Position numbers and translations under genes: made by a program | Assembly (NCBI GenBank): GCA_018714005.1 | Contig: DVOA01000051.1 | Coordinates: forward strand, 10,394-74,393 | Direction of reading: 5' to 3' | DNA from: Spyradomonas excrementavium | GTDB lineage: Bacteria > Cyanobacteriota > Vampirovibrionia > Gastranaerophilales > Gastranaerophilaceae | DNA length: 64,000 nucleotides | Part shown: positions 23,725 through 31,270 of the stretch, piece by piece | How the letters are laid out: each line of letters starts with the position of its first letter | Numbering within the stretch: position 1 is the stretch's first letter | Notes under the pieces: model-generated | Databases searched by the model: none | Told to the model about the DNA's origin: nothing | The model's input: only the letters and a program-made list of their open reading frames with translations

Positions 23725-24348
23725 TTAATATCCGTTTTCTATCCACGGGCGTTCGCGGAATTTTGCGCCCAGCGTTTCAATGAGCTGCTTGCATTTGTCC
23801 TTATCGACATTGTAATCCTTGTAACCGGTAACGATTGTTGCTGTGGTTTCGATTCCGTTTTCCACGCAGTCAACGATAAAATCCTGCATTGCCGAATAGG
23901 CACCTCTGATTTTTGGCTGTGAGATTTTGTCGTAGAGGTCTTCGGTTTCGGCGTTGAAACTCACTGAAATTCTGTCAATCAGCCCGACCAATTCAGGCAC
24001 AACATTGCGTTTGTGCACAAGATTTGCCTGTCCGTTGGTGTTTATGCGGGTTTTTATGTGCGGATATTTTTCTTTTATGTATTTTGCGACTTCTTTTAGC
24101 TCGTCGAGCTTCAAAGTCGGTTCTCCATAGCCGCAGAATACGATTTCGTGGTAGTTTTCGGGTTTAAATTCGTCAAGCTGCCTTTTTACTTCATCGACAT
24201 TGCAAATTTCCCCGTCGAGCCTCAAATCCGCGCCCACAACGTCGTCTTTAATATCTCTGATACAAAAAACGCATTCGTTAGTGCACAGATTCGTCAGGTT
24301 TATATAAATTTTTCCCTCAAGAAGGTAAACGTAGTTATTTTTGCTCAT
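23725..24348 (-). CDS. Radical SAM protein, TatD-associated type
   Basis: A short 207-residue radical SAM protein with the CxxxCxxC cluster motif in NLCTNECVFCIRDI, then EIVFCGYGEPTLKLDELKEVA (GGE-like motif) and TRINTNGQANLV. Sequence and length fit the radical SAM family usually found beside TatD DNases. No tatD is present here; the neighbour is a TIM-barrel protein of another kind, which may replace it. The start is ATG at 24348 with AGAGG 8 nt upstream; a TTG two codons earlier is possible. Confidence 0.85.
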   Translation of the reverse strand: MSKNNYVYLLEGKIYINLTNLCTNECVFCIRDIKDDVVGADLRLDGEICNVDEVKRQLDEFKPENYHEIVFCGYGEPTLKLDELKEVAKYIKEKYPHIKTRINTNGQANLVHKRNVVPELVGLIDRISVSFNAETEDLYDKISQPKIRGAYSAMQDFIVDCVENGIETTATIVTGYKDYNVDKDKCKQLIETLGAKFRERPWIENGY

Positions 24349-24475
24349 AATCAACCTCTTTTAATGCGTCGGCATTTTACAGTAATATTATACCCCGAAT
24401 ATTCAAGATAAAAACCCCTGCGCTTTATGCTTTTGGAGATTTACGATTTTTGGGGCGTTTTTGAGCTTGTTTAAC

Positions 24476-24513
24476 TCCCCCTCCCCAACTCGGGGAGGGC
24501 CGGGGTGGGGAGC
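24476..24513. repeat. Family C repeat (GC-rich half) and nearby hairpin
   Basis: CTCCCCCTCCCCAACTCGGGGAGGG followed by CCGGGGTGGGG, the GC-rich half of family C, in the 348-bp gap between the radical SAM gene and uppS. A separate stem ATCCCGC / GCGGGAAT lies at about 24544-24575. No gene is seen in this gap. Confidence 0.65.
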
Positions 24514-24696
24514 GATTATAAAATTTAGTGTAAATTTGCATAAAAATCCCGCTTTCTTCATACTTTCGCGGGAATTTACGACTTTTTGCTGTTTTTAAGT
24601 TATAATTAAATTATTTTTACCGGTGTTTTGCCTGAAATTATTTCGGGGCTTGCCGTAAAACGGTTTAAATGACTGGATTTCAATCGGAGTATTTAA

Positions 24697-25437
24697 GTGA
24701 ACAAAATTGCAGAAAAAAATGAAATAAAAACCATCGTCGAAAAGACAAATCTCCAACATATAGCAATAATTATGGACGGAAACCGCAGATGGGCAAAAAA
24801 TCACATGCTTCCCTCTGCCGTCGGGCACCAGAAAGGCGTGGAATCGCTCAAAAACACCATGCGTTCTTTTGACAAATTCGGCATAAAATATCTCACCGTC
24901 TATGCGTTTTCAACTGAAAACTGGAACCGCAAAAAGGAAGAAGTCGATTTTCTGATGAACCTCCTCGCCAAAACCCTCACCGACGAGCTCGACGAAATGC
25001 ATAAGGAGAATGTAAAAATAAAATTTGTCGGCAATATTGAAAGATTGAACCCGAAACTCATTGAAATTCTCAAAAATGCTGAAAATAAAACAAAAAATAA
25101 CACCGGCGTGAACCTCCAAATAGCCTTTAACTACGGCGCGCGCGATGAAATAGTGAATGCCGTAAAGAAAATTACACAAAAAGCTCTGGATGGCGAAATA
25201 AAAATCGGGGAAATCGATGAAAAACTCGTTTCAGAAAACCTCTACACTGCCAAAATCCCCGATCCTGACCTGCTTATAAGAACGGGCGGCGAAAAACGTA
25301 TCAGCAATTACCTTTTGTGGCAGATTGCGTATTCTGAAGTCTATGTGACGGAAAAATTCTGGCCCGAATTTGACGAAAACGCGCTCACAGAAGCGATTCT
25401 GGAGTTTGAAAAAAGAAACAGAAGATATGGAAAATAA
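24697..25437 (+). CDS. uppS: Isoprenyl transferase (UPP synthase)
   Basis: The cis-prenyltransferase adds isopentenyl units to farnesyl diphosphate to make undecaprenyl diphosphate, the lipid carrier for peptidoglycan and O-antigen. The 246-residue product has the catalytic IIMDGNRRWAKN, then GHQKGVESLKNTMR, the AFSTENWNR motif and RTGGEKRISNYLLWQIAYSEVYVTEKFWPEFDE. The start is GTG with CGGAG upstream. It forms an operon with rdgB. Confidence 0.96.
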   Translation: MNKIAEKNEIKTIVEKTNLQHIAIIMDGNRRWAKNHMLPSAVGHQKGVESLKNTMRSFDKFGIKYLTVYAFSTENWNRKKEEVDFLMNLLAKTLTDELDEMHKENVKIKFVGNIERLNPKLIEILKNAENKTKNNTGVNLQIAFNYGARDEIVNAVKKITQKALDGEIKIGEIDEKLVSENLYTAKIPDPDLLIRTGGEKRISNYLLWQIAYSEVYVTEKFWPEFDENALTEAILEFEKRNRRYGK

Positions 25438-26014
25438 AACAATGAAAATAGCCCTCGGAACCTCTAACCCGCATAAATTGGAAGAAATCAAGGAAATTAT
25501 AAAAAATTCCAATATTGAATTTGTCTTGCCTGCGGGCGGATTTGACCCTGTTGAAAACGGCAAGACTTTTGAGGAAAATTCCTATATAAAAGCCGCCGAG
25601 GCCTCTAAAATTAGCGGTTTATGGGGGCTTGCGGATGATACGGGGCTCTGCGTGGACGCTCTGGACGGTGCGCCCGGGCTTTATTCCGCAAGATATGCGC
25701 CCACAGCTCAAGAGCGAATCGAAAAATTACTTGAGGAGCTAAAAGGTGTCCCCGAGGAAAAAAGAACGGCAAAGTTTGTCTGCACAATGGTTTTGACGAA
25801 CCCTGCCGGTGAAAAATTTCATGTTCAAACCGGTGAAATCAAAGGCAGAATCACCGAAAAACCCTCCGGAACCTACGGTTTCGGCTATGATCCGGTCTTT
25901 TTCATTCCCGAACTCGGAAAAACCATGGCGGAAATGACGCTTGAAGAAAAAAACACCCTGAGCCACCGCGCACGGGCGCTTTTGCCTATGGTCGAGTTTA
26001 TTGAAAGTATGTAA
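25427..26014 (+). CDS. rdgB: XTP/dITP diphosphatase (RdgB/HAM1)
   Basis: It removes non-canonical purine triphosphates (dITP, XTP), giving the monophosphate and pyrophosphate. Motifs: ALGTSNPHKLEEIKEI, ENSYIKAAEASKISGLWGLADDTGLCVDALDG with the catalytic Asp pair, SARYAP, YGFGYDPVF and LSHRARAL. The start is either ATG 25427 (MENKTMKIA, overlapping uppS by 11 bp) or ATG 25442 (MKIALGT), which better fits the family; neither has a strong ribosome site. Confidence 0.93.
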   Translation: MENKTMKIALGTSNPHKLEEIKEIIKNSNIEFVLPAGGFDPVENGKTFEENSYIKAAEASKISGLWGLADDTGLCVDALDGAPGLYSARYAPTAQERIEKLLEELKGVPEEKRTAKFVCTMVLTNPAGEKFHVQTGEIKGRITEKPSGTYGFGYDPVFFIPELGKTMAEMTLEEKNTLSHRARALLPMVEFIESM

Positions 26015-26024
26015 TTTTGAATGC

Positions 26025-26062
26025 ACCCCCTCCCCAGCTCGCGGAGGGACGGGGTGGGGAAC
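26025..26062. repeat. Family C repeat (GC-rich half)
   Basis: CCCCCTCCCCAGCTCGCGGAGGG followed by ACGGGGTGGGG, between convergent rdgB and folD. It may double as a terminator region. Confidence 0.65.
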
Positions 26063-26101
26063 ATCCCCAAAGTCGTCCGTTATTCATTTAAAGCCAAAAA
26101 A

Positions 26102-26944
26102 CTACTTATTTTGCCGCCTGAAAAGCTCAAACGTGTTCGTCATAAGCGTGCAAATCGTCATCGGCCCGACACCGCCCGGAACCGGCGTGATGAAAGAGGC
26201 TTTTTCTTTCACCGCCTCAAAATCCACATCCCCTGCGAGCTTGCCGTTTTCATCCCTGTTCATGCCTACATCAAACACCGCAGCACCGTCTTTGACCATA
26301 TCAGCAGTGACCAGCCCTCTTGAACCGGCTGCGCTGATTAAAATATCGGCGTTTTTTGTGATTTCGGAAAGATTTTGCGTTTTGCTGTGGCAGATTGTTA
26401 CTGTGGCGTCGAGATTCGTAAGCATAGCTGCAACTGGCCGCCCGACAATGTTTGAGCGCCCGATTACCACCGCATTTTTGCCTGCAACGGGGATTTTGTA
26501 TTCCTCTAAAAGCCTGATAATCCCTTTCGGCGTGCACGGATAAACAAACGGACGCGCATTCTGGGCGATTTTGCCCGTATTGAACGGATGAAAACAGTCA
26601 ACATCCTTTTGGGGGCTCACCGTTTCAATCACCCTTTCGGTGCTGATATGCGCCGGCAGCGGCAGTTGAACAAGAATCGCATTGACCTCTTTGTTCTTGT
26701 TCAATTCTTCGATTTTTTCTAAAAGTACTTTTTCCGGCGTATTTTCGGGCATTTCAATTACAACGGACTGAAAACCCAGCTCCAGAGCGGTTTTTTTCTT
26801 GTTGGAAACGTAAATTTTGCTTGCAGGGTCATTTCCGACGATTATTACCGCTAAAAACGGCTTTTTATCAAGGTTTTTAACCTCAGCTTTTAAACCCTCG
26901 AGAATCCTGTTGCGCAGCGCTTTTCCGTCAATAATTTCCGCCAT
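26102..26944 (-). CDS. folD: Bifunctional FolD (dehydrogenase/cyclohydrolase)
   Basis: FolD interconverts methylene-, methenyl- and formyl-tetrahydrofolate. The 280-residue product has the catalytic VSNKKKTALELGF (Lys and Tyr-equivalent region), VQLPLPAHIS, PQKDVDCFHPFNTGKI, PCTPKGIIRLLE, the NADP fold VVIGRSNIVGRPVAAML and FITPVPGGVGPMTICTLMTNT. It lies 2 bp after the CooC-like gene, in one operon with a MetE-like methyltransferase. Confidence 0.96.
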   Translation of the reverse strand: MAEIIDGKALRNRILEGLKAEVKNLDKKPFLAVIIVGNDPASKIYVSNKKKTALELGFQSVVIEMPENTPEKVLLEKIEELNKNKEVNAILVQLPLPAHISTERVIETVSPQKDVDCFHPFNTGKIAQNARPFVYPCTPKGIIRLLEEYKIPVAGKNAVVIGRSNIVGRPVAAMLTNLDATVTICHSKTQNLSEITKNADILISAAGSRGLVTADMVKDGAAVFDVGMNRDENGKLAGDVDFEAVKEKASFITPVPGGVGPMTICTLMTNTFELFRRQNK

Positions 26945-26946
26945 GC

Positions 26947-27705
26947 TTACCCCTTATTCCTCAAATCAGGGAGATTCAGCCTGAAATAAAACTCTTTCAA
27001 CGCCGCAAAAACCGCCTCTGAATCTCTGGAAAGCGATTTCCCTGCGAGATTTTCGTCTTCGGGGATAACTCCGAGCGTGTCCAGATGATATTTCATCAAA
27101 AGTTCCTGAATTTTGTTCAATTCGCCTGTTTTTACGCGGTTGAGAATCATTCCCATCTGCCCGCCTGCGGCATATTTTTCTGAAAATTCTTCAATCCTTT
27201 GCGCCAGCTGCAAAGATTCCTCCGCGGGCTGCGCAACAACAAGCGTTACGTCGATATCCACGTCCACAAGCTGATTCAGATATTTTAAATCAAATTCGCA
27301 GTCAAAAATCACGATATCATAAGCCCGAATAAGCTTTGCAACTGCGTCATTCATCTGGCCGGTAATCGGGCAGCGGCAGTCTTTTGAGGGAACGAGCCAT
27401 GAAACGATTAAATCAACATTTTCCTCAACCTCAACAATAATATCCTCGAGCGCCCACTCGATATATTCCTGTTTTGTCATTTTTTCGGGAATTCCGGTCT
27501 TGTACTCGTGTTTTCCGCTTCTGATACCGTAGATTGTGTTCCTCACGTCCAGCCCGTAGGTGTGCCCGAGTTCGCCTGTGAGGTCGTTATCAAAAAGAAG
27601 TATGCTTTTTTCAGGGTAAATCTCCTTGAAAAGCTTTACAAAAGCCTTTGTCAGGGTGGTTTTTCCGCTTCCGCTTTTTCCTGTGAGTGCAATGGTTATC
27701 GTCAT
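26947..27705 (-). CDS. CooC-like nucleotide-binding ATPase
   Basis: A 252-residue P-loop NTPase with Walker A ALTGKSGSGKTTLTKAF, Walker B-like IVIFDCEF and a MinD/CooC-type fold. LVPSKDCRCPITGQ holds the CxC motif that in CooC1 binds metal at the dimer interface. CooC delivers nickel to CO dehydrogenase; related ATPases reactivate corrinoid proteins. No CODH gene is present here. Its gene shares one base with the stop of the MetE-like gene and sits before folD, so it likely serves the same methyl-transfer path. Confidence 0.75.
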   Translation of the reverse strand: MTITIALTGKSGSGKTTLTKAFVKLFKEIYPEKSILLFDNDLTGELGHTYGLDVRNTIYGIRSGKHEYKTGIPEKMTKQEYIEWALEDIIVEVEENVDLIVSWLVPSKDCRCPITGQMNDAVAKLIRAYDIVIFDCEFDLKYLNQLVDVDIDVTLVVAQPAEESLQLAQRIEEFSEKYAAGGQMGMILNRVKTGELNKIQELLMKYHLDTLGVIPEDENLAGKSLSRDSEAVFAALKEFYFRLNLPDLRNKG

Positions 27706-28784
27706 TAAAGAACCTCGTAATGTTTTGCGATTTTTTCAGCCAGCGCATTGGTTAAGAACATTGCTTTTTGTGCAAGTTCCACGCTGAGCCCGCCTGCGCC
27801 GCAGGAAGGCGTGATTATGCTTTGTCTGTAAACCAGATTGGGGTTGATTCCTTTATATTGCAGGCAGGCTACGGCTTTATCGAATTTTTTCATCAAGATA
27901 TCCGGCGTTACGCCCTCCAGCGCGGTTTTATCCAGCGTCGGAATCATTCCCCAGGCAATATATCCGCCGTTTTTCAAAAATCCCGCAATCCTGTCCGCAT
28001 GCACCGAAAGGCTCTGTGCATAGTTGTAAGCGTCAAGGTTAATAATATCGATTTCCGCGTCAATCAACAGTGACCAATCAGCCTTTCCGCAGCAATGAAC
28101 CCCGCACAGCCCGCCAAAATCCTTTATAACGCCCGCAATTTCCGCCAGCGCATAAACTAAATCGCGTCTTTGCACCGTAACGAACGCTGAAGTGCCGTAT
28201 TGCGACAAAACAGGCTCATCAATGAAAATTATCGGCGTGATATCGGGGCTAATCGACTTGAATTTTTGAATCTGCCAGATAGCTTTTAGCGTAATTCCTT
28301 TTACAAGAACCTCCCGATAGGTTTCATCGTAAAAAGAGCACTTTCCGTCTGTGTCGCAAAGGCTTGTGCCCCAGGTGAAAGGGCCGGTTACGTTGCTTTT
28401 TACATATTTGTATTCTGCATTTTTAAGTTTTTCTAAAAAAGGTTCAAATGCGCTTGAATAAGGCGGGGTTATGGCATATTTTTCCAGATTTTCAAAGTTT
28501 TTCTGCCCTACAATGGATTCATAATCAAGAAAAAACTCCTCCAGCTCCTCAAAAAACTCATCGGACTGCGTGTTGCAGAAGAATTTTTCGTTTTCACCGT
28601 CAAAACGTATGCCGGGAATCCCCTGATTAAACTGGATAATCATATCCTCAAAACGATGGACATTAGCGAGCTGCGGCCAGAAAGGGATGTCCTTAAAAGT
28701 GTCGAAAACAAGATTTAGCGCTTCCTGCGGGTTATCATGCGGAAGACTGCCTATTGCTGTGGCTTTTAAAGATAAACTTTCCAA
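27705..28784 (-). CDS. Core MetE-like (cobalamin-linked) methionine synthase
   Basis: The 359-residue product matches the C-terminal catalytic barrel of MetE/UROD-type methyltransferases: LKATAIGSLPHDNP at the start, then SNVTGPFTWG, IIFIDEPVLSQYG, GVHCCGKADWSLL (His-x-Cys zinc ligands), INLDAYNY and ITPSCGAGGL (third zinc Cys). It lacks the MetE N-terminal folate barrel, as core-MetE (Mes) enzymes of anaerobes do; those take methyl groups from methylcobalamin proteins. I chose the TTG at 28784, which has AAAGGGG 8 nt upstream. An ATG at 28859 would add 25 non-conserved residues. Operon: this gene, the CooC-like gene, folD. Confidence 0.8.
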   Translation of the reverse strand: MESLSLKATAIGSLPHDNPQEALNLVFDTFKDIPFWPQLANVHRFEDMIIQFNQGIPGIRFDGENEKFFCNTQSDEFFEELEEFFLDYESIVGQKNFENLEKYAITPPYSSAFEPFLEKLKNAEYKYVKSNVTGPFTWGTSLCDTDGKCSFYDETYREVLVKGITLKAIWQIQKFKSISPDITPIIFIDEPVLSQYGTSAFVTVQRRDLVYALAEIAGVIKDFGGLCGVHCCGKADWSLLIDAEIDIINLDAYNYAQSLSVHADRIAGFLKNGGYIAWGMIPTLDKTALEGVTPDILMKKFDKAVACLQYKGINPNLVYRQSIITPSCGAGGLSVELAQKAMFLTNALAEKIAKHYEVL

Positions 28785-28993
28785 AAACTTCCCCTTTCCG
28801 TCTGTTTTCAATTTTACTAAAAATAAGAATTTGTGGCAAACTCCCGCTTTTGGCGCCAAAATGACCGGCAGTAAGGGTTTTTCCGCTCCAAAACTACTCT
28901 AATTGCCGTATTTTCGCTGTTTGCATGTTTAAATTACTACAAACATAGTGTATAATATAAATAGGTCACGCGTCCAAGGTCAAAGGAGATATT

Positions 28994-29254
28994 ATGTCGT
29001 TTGAAATCAACGGTCCAACTCCGCCAAAAGGAATTCAGGAGGCCCAGAGCATGCGCAACAACGGCGGCGGGGGCAATCTCGGATATTTTCAGCGTGAAAA
29101 GAAAAAAGAGAAAAAAAAGGACGAAATCGACGTTTTTACGCCATCTGCCAATGAAGATGAGTTTTTAAACGAAGAATCCGACGAAAACAGCACAGAAAAC
29201 AGCTTTTTCGCAAGAGCTGCCGAAAAACTGATGAAATTTCTCGGTAATTATTAG
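28994..29254 (+). CDS. Small hydrophilic protein of unknown function
   Basis: An 86-residue, highly charged product (MSFEINGPTPPKGIQEA, a Gly-rich stretch, then a Lys block and an Asp/Glu/Ser block) ending in a short amphipathic helix. It is probably disordered. AAAGGAG lies 8 nt upstream of the ATG and a TATAAT-like -10 is near 28951, so it is probably expressed. No family is recognised. Confidence 0.55.
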   Translation: MSFEINGPTPPKGIQEAQSMRNNGGGGNLGYFQREKKKEKKKDEIDVFTPSANEDEFLNEESDENSTENSFFARAAEKLMKFLGNY

Positions 29255-29358
29255 AAAAATGAGCCACGGGCGGTTCGCAGGGGGCGAATCTGCCAGGGCA
29301 ATACCGGATTAGTGCCTGAAAAATTAAATGACGGCACATCTATGCCGCCATTAATTTC

Positions 29359-29577
29359 CTATGCAAAACCTAGTGTACGGTTGCTTACAACGGGAGGTCT
29401 TTCCCGTTTGTCCAAAGCAGCCAGTCTTGCCTGGAGGTCATCGTTTGTACCATAACGTTGATAACTTTCAGTTGCTCCGGTAAACTTACTCCGGTTCGCA
29501 CCTATGCTCTCCGTCTTACCGGCGTTTTGCCAGGATGTATTCGGGTTTGTTAATTGTATCGACCAAGGGTTTGTCAT
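29359..29577 (-). CDS. Small protein of unknown function
   Basis: A 72-residue product (MTNPWSIQLTNPNTSWQNAGK...NDDLQARLAALDKRERP), polar with one helix predicted by eye. It is convergent with the previous small gene. There is no recognised domain and the ribosome site (AAGGA) is weak. The 256-bp gap between it and murT shows no feature I can name. Confidence 0.4.
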   Translation of the reverse strand: MTNPWSIQLTNPNTSWQNAGKTESIGANRSKFTGATESYQRYGTNDDLQARLAALDKRERPPVVSNRTLGFA

Positions 29578-29833
29578 AAAAAATCCTTAAACTAAAACTC
29601 TATATTTAAATAAAAACATTGCGCCGCGGTTTTTTGCAGGATTTCAGAAAATGTTTACAAAAGTTAATGTTTTTGCAGAAATCCGTGTTATTGTGCGGGG
29701 TTTTCCGGATTTTGTGATATTTTGAAGCGGCCTTAACAAAAAGGTTGTTGCGCAAATCCGCTTTTTGAGTAATTCCCCGCCCTTATGCCCCGCAAGACGG
29801 GTTTTAGGCCGTGTAATGAGGGAATTTCAGGAT

Positions 29834-31192
29834 TTATTTCTTCCCCAGCCCGCCAAAAATATGTTGAAGCTCCAAAAGCGCTGTATAAGTAGGCATAACA
29901 AGCAGCTGCGCCCTTTCTTCAATCCCGTCCAGCGAATAATTCAAAGCTGTTTTAATATCGGGTTTTATAGTCATTTTTTCAGCAGGAAATCCAGCATATT
30001 TAAGCCGTGCAGCCATATCATAGGCTCTGATTCCGCTTAAAACGATTTCATTCGGATAATCCTTCAAAATCTCAAAATCCGCGTCCCACAGCCACGAAAC
30101 ATCGCGCCCGTCAGCGTATTTGTCGTTGATAATTATTAAAAGTTTTGCACTTTCGTCCGCGTTTACCGTCCTGAGCACCTCTGAAGCGCCTGTGGGGTTT
30201 TTTATGAGCTGCACAAGCAGCCTGCGCCCTTTTACGTTGAGCCTTTCGGAGCGGCCGAAGACGGATTTGTAAGTTTCAAGCGCGTTTTGGATAATTTCTG
30301 GATGAATATTCAGCTCAAGAGCCGCACTCGCCGCCGCAAGCACGTTATAAGCGTTGTACAGCCCGACAAGATTCGTTTTAAAATCCGCTTTGTTGGCTCC
30401 GTATGTGATAGAAATTTCCGAATAATCCGCATAAATCACCGCATTGCCCTTATAATTCGGTTCGGGATGGTCATTGTGGCAGTTTTTGCAAAAATATTTT
30501 CCGATGTGCGCATAAAAGCGTTTTACATAGGAAAGCGCTGTTTTGCACTTGCAAACTACCGCCTCCATGGGGCTTTGGGATTCTCCGGTTTTGTTTTTGT
30601 ACTCAATATTTTCAAATCCGTAGTAAATTCTTTTGTTTTCAGGCGCAAGCCCCGCCAGCATCGGGTCATCAGCGTTTAAAAAAACGGTTAAAGAGGGATT
30701 TTTTGCGATTGCCTCCTGAATTTTCTTCGCTGTGGTATCCAATTCCCCGTAACGGTCGAGCTGGTCGCGGAAAAGGTTCGTCACAAGCAGGTAATCGGAT
30801 TTTAAAAAGTCATAAAGCTTTGTTAAATAAGCCTCATCCGACTCAAGTACCGCAAAATCAAAGGTGGAAAAGGGTTTGTAATTGACAGCGAGGGAGCTTG
30901 CAATGCCGGAGAGCATATTTGCGCCTTTTTCGTTGTGCAGGACTTTATTTTGGGCAGTTTTTAAAATATGCGCAAGAATCCCCGCCGTGGTCGTTTTTCC
31001 GTTTGTTCCGGTGATGGTTATGATGTTTTTTTTGCAGTAATGGTTCGCAAAAGAGATAAAATCCTTTTGGATTTTCAGCGCAACAACCCCCGGAAGCGAA
31101 GTTCCGGCGCGATTCATCAGGTGAAGCCCGTGATTTACGGTTTTTGCAGCCAAAAGTGCCGTGTAAAAGCTTATTTTTTTGAAAATATCCAT
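29834..31192 (-). CDS. murT: MurT-like lipid II amidation subunit
   Basis: MurT with GatD amidates the D-Glu of lipid II. The 452-residue product has the Mur ligase ATP motif TITGTNGKTTTAGIL, VTNLFRDQLDRYGELDTT, a four-Cys zinc ribbon (CKCKTALSYVKRF...CKNCHNDHP), NPTGASEVLRTV and the C-terminal DUF1727 with NDKYADGRDVSWLWD. I used the ATG at 31192 (MDIFKKISFYTALLAAKTV), where homology begins; the frame stays open to 31504. The glutaminase partner gatD, usually adjacent, is not here. Confidence 0.88.
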   Translation of the reverse strand: MDIFKKISFYTALLAAKTVNHGLHLMNRAGTSLPGVVALKIQKDFISFANHYCKKNIITITGTNGKTTTAGILAHILKTAQNKVLHNEKGANMLSGIASSLAVNYKPFSTFDFAVLESDEAYLTKLYDFLKSDYLLVTNLFRDQLDRYGELDTTAKKIQEAIAKNPSLTVFLNADDPMLAGLAPENKRIYYGFENIEYKNKTGESQSPMEAVVCKCKTALSYVKRFYAHIGKYFCKNCHNDHPEPNYKGNAVIYADYSEISITYGANKADFKTNLVGLYNAYNVLAAASAALELNIHPEIIQNALETYKSVFGRSERLNVKGRRLLVQLIKNPTGASEVLRTVNADESAKLLIIINDKYADGRDVSWLWDADFEILKDYPNEIVLSGIRAYDMAARLKYAGFPAEKMTIKPDIKTALNYSLDGIEERAQLLVMPTYTALLELQHIFGGLGKK

Positions 31193-31270
31193 GAAATAAT
31201 TATACACGATAATTGCTTTGTGAAAAACGTAGTTCCCACCGCAAAATATTGATGATATAATTATCCCATA

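Noticed and set aside
29255..29358. Riboswitch between two small genes
   Set aside because: The GC-rich hairpin-forming stretch matches no consensus core I know and lies between convergent genes, so a terminator is likelier.
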